NCBI GenBank assembly: GCA_036320915.1
Contig: JAXBDG010000001.1
Coordinates: 1,488,001-1,552,000 of the forward strand
Source: Linnemannia elongata
Taxonomy: Eukaryota > Mortierellomycota > Mortierellomycetes > Mortierellales > Mortierellaceae
Direction: 5' to 3'
DNA: 64,000 bases
Shown: positions 60,418 to 64,000 of the stretch, piece after piece
Layout of the letters: each line of letters opens with the position of its first letter
How positions within the stretch are numbered: position 1 is the stretch's first letter
The notes under the pieces: generated by a model
Databases searched by the model: none
Told to the model about the DNA's origin: nothing
Seen by the model: only the letters and a program-made list of their open reading frames with translations
Program-made: the position numbers and the translations under genes

Positions 60418-62304
60418 TTATTGTGTGTTTGGTCGCCTACAAAAGCATGCTTTTTGGAGGGGATTGGATGCTGCAGTCGAAATTTGTAAGTACTGCGACC
60501 CACAGTGGTGACAGTAGCGAAACTCGCCTTTCGAAGATGACTGTGTAGCGGTCAAGAACGGGGGATTGCTGTCGGAGGATATCGACGTCCTTGGATCAAT
60601 TGTCGCTGGTGGTGGAGGTGTTCCTGCTTGTGAGGAATCGGCCGAAGATCGTCCAGAGAGAATCATGACAGATATACCCAAGCAGTGACGGTCATGAGAA
60701 CTCATATCGCCACCACACCTCAAGGTAAATTTGGTTAGACTCGCTAGAGGGAATAATGGCGTGGGTGTTGTTGTCGCCTCTGGAAACTGAGGTTGCGTTT
60801 CTACCTCTAGTGCCTCTGGTATTGGACTGTAACGAGCTGCGGCTGGCCTCCGTATTGAGACCGTACTTGTACCTTCGCCAGAAAGAAGCCGATTTGTCCA
60901 ATGGGTCCGAGGCGAAGGCGTAGGTACTTGCTGAGGCGCATCCTCTGGTGTTGATCCTGCCGGTTGTTGTTGATCGATAGCCGCTCCTTCGTTGTGGGCT
61001 GCTGCCAAACGCTGCTCAACCACAAACGACCACCTCTCCAATTGATGTCTAATAGTGTAGATCCTTGCTGCGGGCCACCAAGGAGCGCGCAGTGTCTCCA
61101 AAGACCCAAGGTCTCTCAGAGAAAGGATATGCATTAAAAGTCGGGCTCGCAAATAGGCCGCTCGAGTCTCGAATTGTTGGCGTGATTCTTCAAGGTACTC
61201 CTCCTCTGAAAACTGGATCCCAGTCTCTTGTGAGGTTTCTAGTTCAGTTGCATCTGTCGCATATATGCCATGGGTTTGGACTGCGGTTTCGGCTAGAATC
61301 AAAGTGAACACAATTGGGACAGCGTCAGCTCCTTTTCTTCACGTAAAACCCATTACGCCACTACTGGTCTACTTACGATAGTGAAACTGTGAGTAAACAC
61401 GTTGCGGTTGCTCCTCCAAGGCAGTTTGCTCATCCTCAATATTTCTCAGTTGCTGTAAAGCATCCTCCAAGCTCAATTCATCGTGGACAACATTGTCGGT
61501 GTTGTTGATAGTGCTGGGTTGAGAGATGAAGGAAAGGTGACTGATTCCCGTAGACTGAATTGTTGCATTTGTGCTGCTGACTGGCATGGAGAGTGCCTGG
61601 CTGAGCAAACGAACATTGATATGCCGCCTAAAGTCAACAAGGCCTGACTCAAACAAATTCTGCAGCGGTTGTGATATTGGCACCAGTTCCTCCTGTTGCA
61701 AAGGATTCCACGTGTTCAAACGGTGTTGGAACTGGTATGGGCTGTCATGTTGATGATGACTTTGTTCGTTTTGGTGACACTCGCATGCGCAAAGCCGTCT
61801 GCAAGGGTAGACGCACAGATGGCAGGGTGGACTGTCGAAGCTCAGATGTCGAGTGAAATGAAGAGGGATAGAGTCCAGCACATCCAATATAATCCAGGCA
61901 ATGAATTCTGGGTGTAAGTCACCGTTTTCCATTGTCTCTAAACCATGCAGGTCACTGTCATCGCCTGCTGCGGCCATGAAGCTATATCGAGCGTCTTGAA
62001 AGATCGTGATTGGATTATTGGGTTGGTCAAATCGTGTTGGTGTTGGCGTTGGTTGGTGAAAAGTAGTTCGATGGGCTGCTGGAGGATGACGATGCCATCC
62101 TGGGTAGTTATATAGTTGCGGATCTGGGTATGGCAGGTGAACAGTCCGCCAGAATGTTGATGTGGTTGTGGCAAGTCGTTCAATTTCGTGGTAAGCGGCG
62201 CATAGATTTAGGAGGTCGATTGTTGGAAGGAAACTGCAGACGTCGAGCACTGTCTCTGAGGGAATTGAGTCCCAAAGCGAGGGTATCCTCAATGAACGGG
62301 TCAT
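60418..62304 (-). CDS. F-box-like protein with Cys/His-rich segments
   Basis: Two exons (61377-62304, 60418-61292) join in phase 1 to 600 residues. Residues 11-55 resemble an F-box: IPSETVLDVCSFLPTIDLLNL, then a helix and FWRTVHLP. F-box proteins recruit substrates to SCF ubiquitin ligases through Skp1. After a His/Pro-rich spacer there is a Cys/His cluster, CHLCVYPCRRLCACECHQ (about 159-176). A second short cluster near the C-terminus reads YCHHCG and then CFCRRP. Between these are Gln/Thr/Pro-rich linkers. I know no family combining these parts, so only the F-box call is offered. The ATG at 62302-62304 is the first in frame after a stop-containing leader. Confidence 0.65.
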
Positions 62305-62646
62305 GCAAAATGGAATGGAAAGGGTCCGATGGATAAGGATGAGAGGAAATAAGGTGCAATTGTAAACAGAAAAAAAGTTGTAGAAAGAAAAAGAAAATCT
62401 TCAACGGCCAGTTCGCGTTGAGGGAGGGTTGTTCCGACTTGTCTTGAAAAAATTCTGGGCGAAACAAAAAAAGTATTTTTATCCAACACTGGACAGAGGA
62501 ATATGAAATGAAGGTAGACAGCGCAAATATGAATGATATGGATATGGATATGGATATGTATTTTGAAAAGCCGAACGTCGTCTATTGTGATACTTTTCTC
62601 GTCTTCCTGTGTTTTTATCTACGGTCATGTAATGCGAAGCTACCAT

Positions 62647-63626
62647 TTACTTGGCAAGGACGGCAGCCTGGAGGGACTCGAGAACCTCGACCTCAACCTT
62701 GGCAGCGAGCTTCTCCTCCTCGGTGGCAGCAGCGTTGGAAAGACGCTGGGCCTCAGCGAGGTTGGCGCGGATGGTCTAGAGTACGTCAAAACAGTATTCA
62801 GCGAGTGAATGAAACCACGTTTGTCAGATAGCAGCCCTTTATCAACATCACAATGTACGATTACAATGGTTACAGACAAAAAAAGTACCTCGGCGCTGAA
62901 ATCCTCGACGGGGAAAGCCTCAACGGCGTTGATGTTGAGGGTGGAGTCAGGGTTCATGGTGGCGAAACCTCCAGAGACTATGTAGACGATGATAAATAAG
63001 AAGAATATCCGTAATGAGTACATGCATCGATTTGATTTTCTACGCCTCTGCAATGTTATCAGGGGTAAAATGAGGGTGGGTGGATTGGTGGCGTCTGTGA
63101 TAGCCCTTGGGAAAAAATACAACAAAGCGTTTCGTCCTGATGTACAAACAGCTCAATGGTTCCATCGCTTGCACCGAAAGCATTTGTAGATCCCGATCGG
63201 TCAAATTCGTTATGGATAGTTCCTATGTTCCATCTCGTTGGCCATATCCTCCATCTCGTTAGTCCTGACGAATCTCCTTGATTGCATCCAGTATGGGGTA
63301 ATTACCGAAGAACTTCTTAGTGGCAGCACCCTCAATAACCTCAACAACTCCGGGGCGGAGCTGCTCAATGGAGGGAACGTGGCTGGCAAGGATACCCATA
63401 TCACCGGACACGGCAGCAATGTTGACCTGGGCGACGGAAACATCCTTGTAGATGGTCTATAAACGCGTCGAGATAGGGATATATTAATAACCGCCACAAC
63501 TACAAGCAAAAAGATATGATCATAGGTGTCTCCAGGTGCAAAGTACAACAATGATCTGTACCTGGTGGGGGACAGCGAAGGTCAAACGGAGACCAGCGGC
63601 AGCAGCCTCAGTGGCATAGCTGCGAA
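62647..63626 (-). CDS. ATP16: Mitochondrial F1 ATP synthase delta subunit, first exon not found
   Basis: Four exons (63562-63626, 63306-63456, 62889-62977, 62647-62775) give about 144 residues of the mature protein. It is the rotor subunit at the foot of the F1 central stalk, equivalent to bacterial epsilon. Visible landmarks are RSYATE at the presequence end, LRLTFAVPHQTIYKDVSVAQ, VNIAAVSGDMGILASHVPSI, LRPGVVEVIEG and SGGFATMNPDSTLNINAVEAF. A C-terminal helical hairpin ends LQAAVLAK. The first visible exon starts in phase 1, so an upstream exon with the start codon and mitochondrial presequence is missing. No phase-matching donor after an ATG was found in 63627-64000, so it may lie beyond the window. 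Confidence 0.92.
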
Positions 63627-64000
63627 CTATCAAGTCGAGAGGATGTATGGTATTGTAAGTAAAGTCGACTCGTGGGACTTTTTACGCGGGTGGTGTGGGT
63701 ACAAGAGTAACGTGTTGGAGGTTATATCAAAAGTGCTGGTAGAATGTCGAGATGAGATGGCTGAAGAAATGGCGGTGATCGATCGCATGAACGAGATTAT
63801 GAAATAGCTGATGATGTGATCGCTAATAAGAGGTCCAGAAGGTGTGATGGTAAACTGAGCGATCCAGGTCCTGAGGTTGAGTTGGAGATGAACGTTAAGA
63901 GGGTGAAAGGTGGAGGTAGCTTCAGCTGTAAGAGTGGGAAAGAATCCCTGATGACCAAGAGAAGAGGCATAGGAGGCGGCGAAAAGAGATTGCCGGTTCG
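63627..64000. other. Probable intron 1 and/or upstream region of ATP16
   Basis: No ORF joins the next exon in the required phase. The sequence may be a long first intron with exon 1 beyond the window edge. Confidence 0.4.

Overview
This window looks like nuclear DNA of an early-diverging fungus, most likely Mucoromycota and plausibly Mortierellaceae. That placement is inferred from gene content and architecture and was not tested. The genes are intron-rich, with mostly 90-180 bp introns carrying GTAAGT-like donors and TAG/CAG acceptors. Coding exons are rich in C- or G-ending codons. Intergenic DNA is pyrimidine-rich and holds many long A/T homopolymers. No bacterial-style operon, CRISPR array or rRNA gene is visible. 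Exon chains were assembled by hand from ORFs, splice consensus and reading-frame phase. Every complete multi-exon model closes in frame.

Layout, left to right. The 3' part of an atypical protein kinase (+) comes first. It is followed by mitochondrial sulfide:quinone oxidoreductase (+), homoserine O-acetyltransferase (-) and the Dsc1/Tul1-type membrane RING ubiquitin ligase (+), the last two sharing a divergent promoter. Next are a GT71-like mannosyltransferase (-) and a Ptc7-like mitochondrial PP2C phosphatase (+). A 20-exon gene of the MMS1_N/CPSF_A (DDB1/CPSF160/SF3b130) superfamily (-) follows, then squalene synthase (-). A 3.4 kb gap precedes a gene for an HMG/YABBY-like protein (+).

From 35.0 to 37.9 kb lies a pile-up of three 5'-truncated LINE copies, all in the same orientation, just upstream of a tRNA-Thr(UGU) gene. 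The youngest copy is nested inside an older one and has a perfect 14-bp target-site duplication. An orphan exon-like segment lies just beyond the tRNA.

The right part holds a polyglutamine-rich Pho80/Pcl-type cyclin gene (-), a 4.7 kb gene-poor region, an RSR1/RAP1-type GTPase (+) and GPI3/PIG-A (-). It continues with the splicing factor SYF1 (+), the giant ribosome-biogenesis factor URB1/Npa1 (-), an F-box-like protein (-) and the mitochondrial ATP synthase delta subunit (-, first exon not found).

The genes are mostly unrelated housekeeping functions: sulfide, methionine and sterol metabolism, ER/Golgi quality control and glycosylation, splicing, ribosome assembly and respiration. The less ordinary material is the tRNA-associated LINE pile-up, the retained-intron transmembrane potential of the PTC7 homologue, several unusual splice sites, and two enzymes whose catalytic motifs look degraded.
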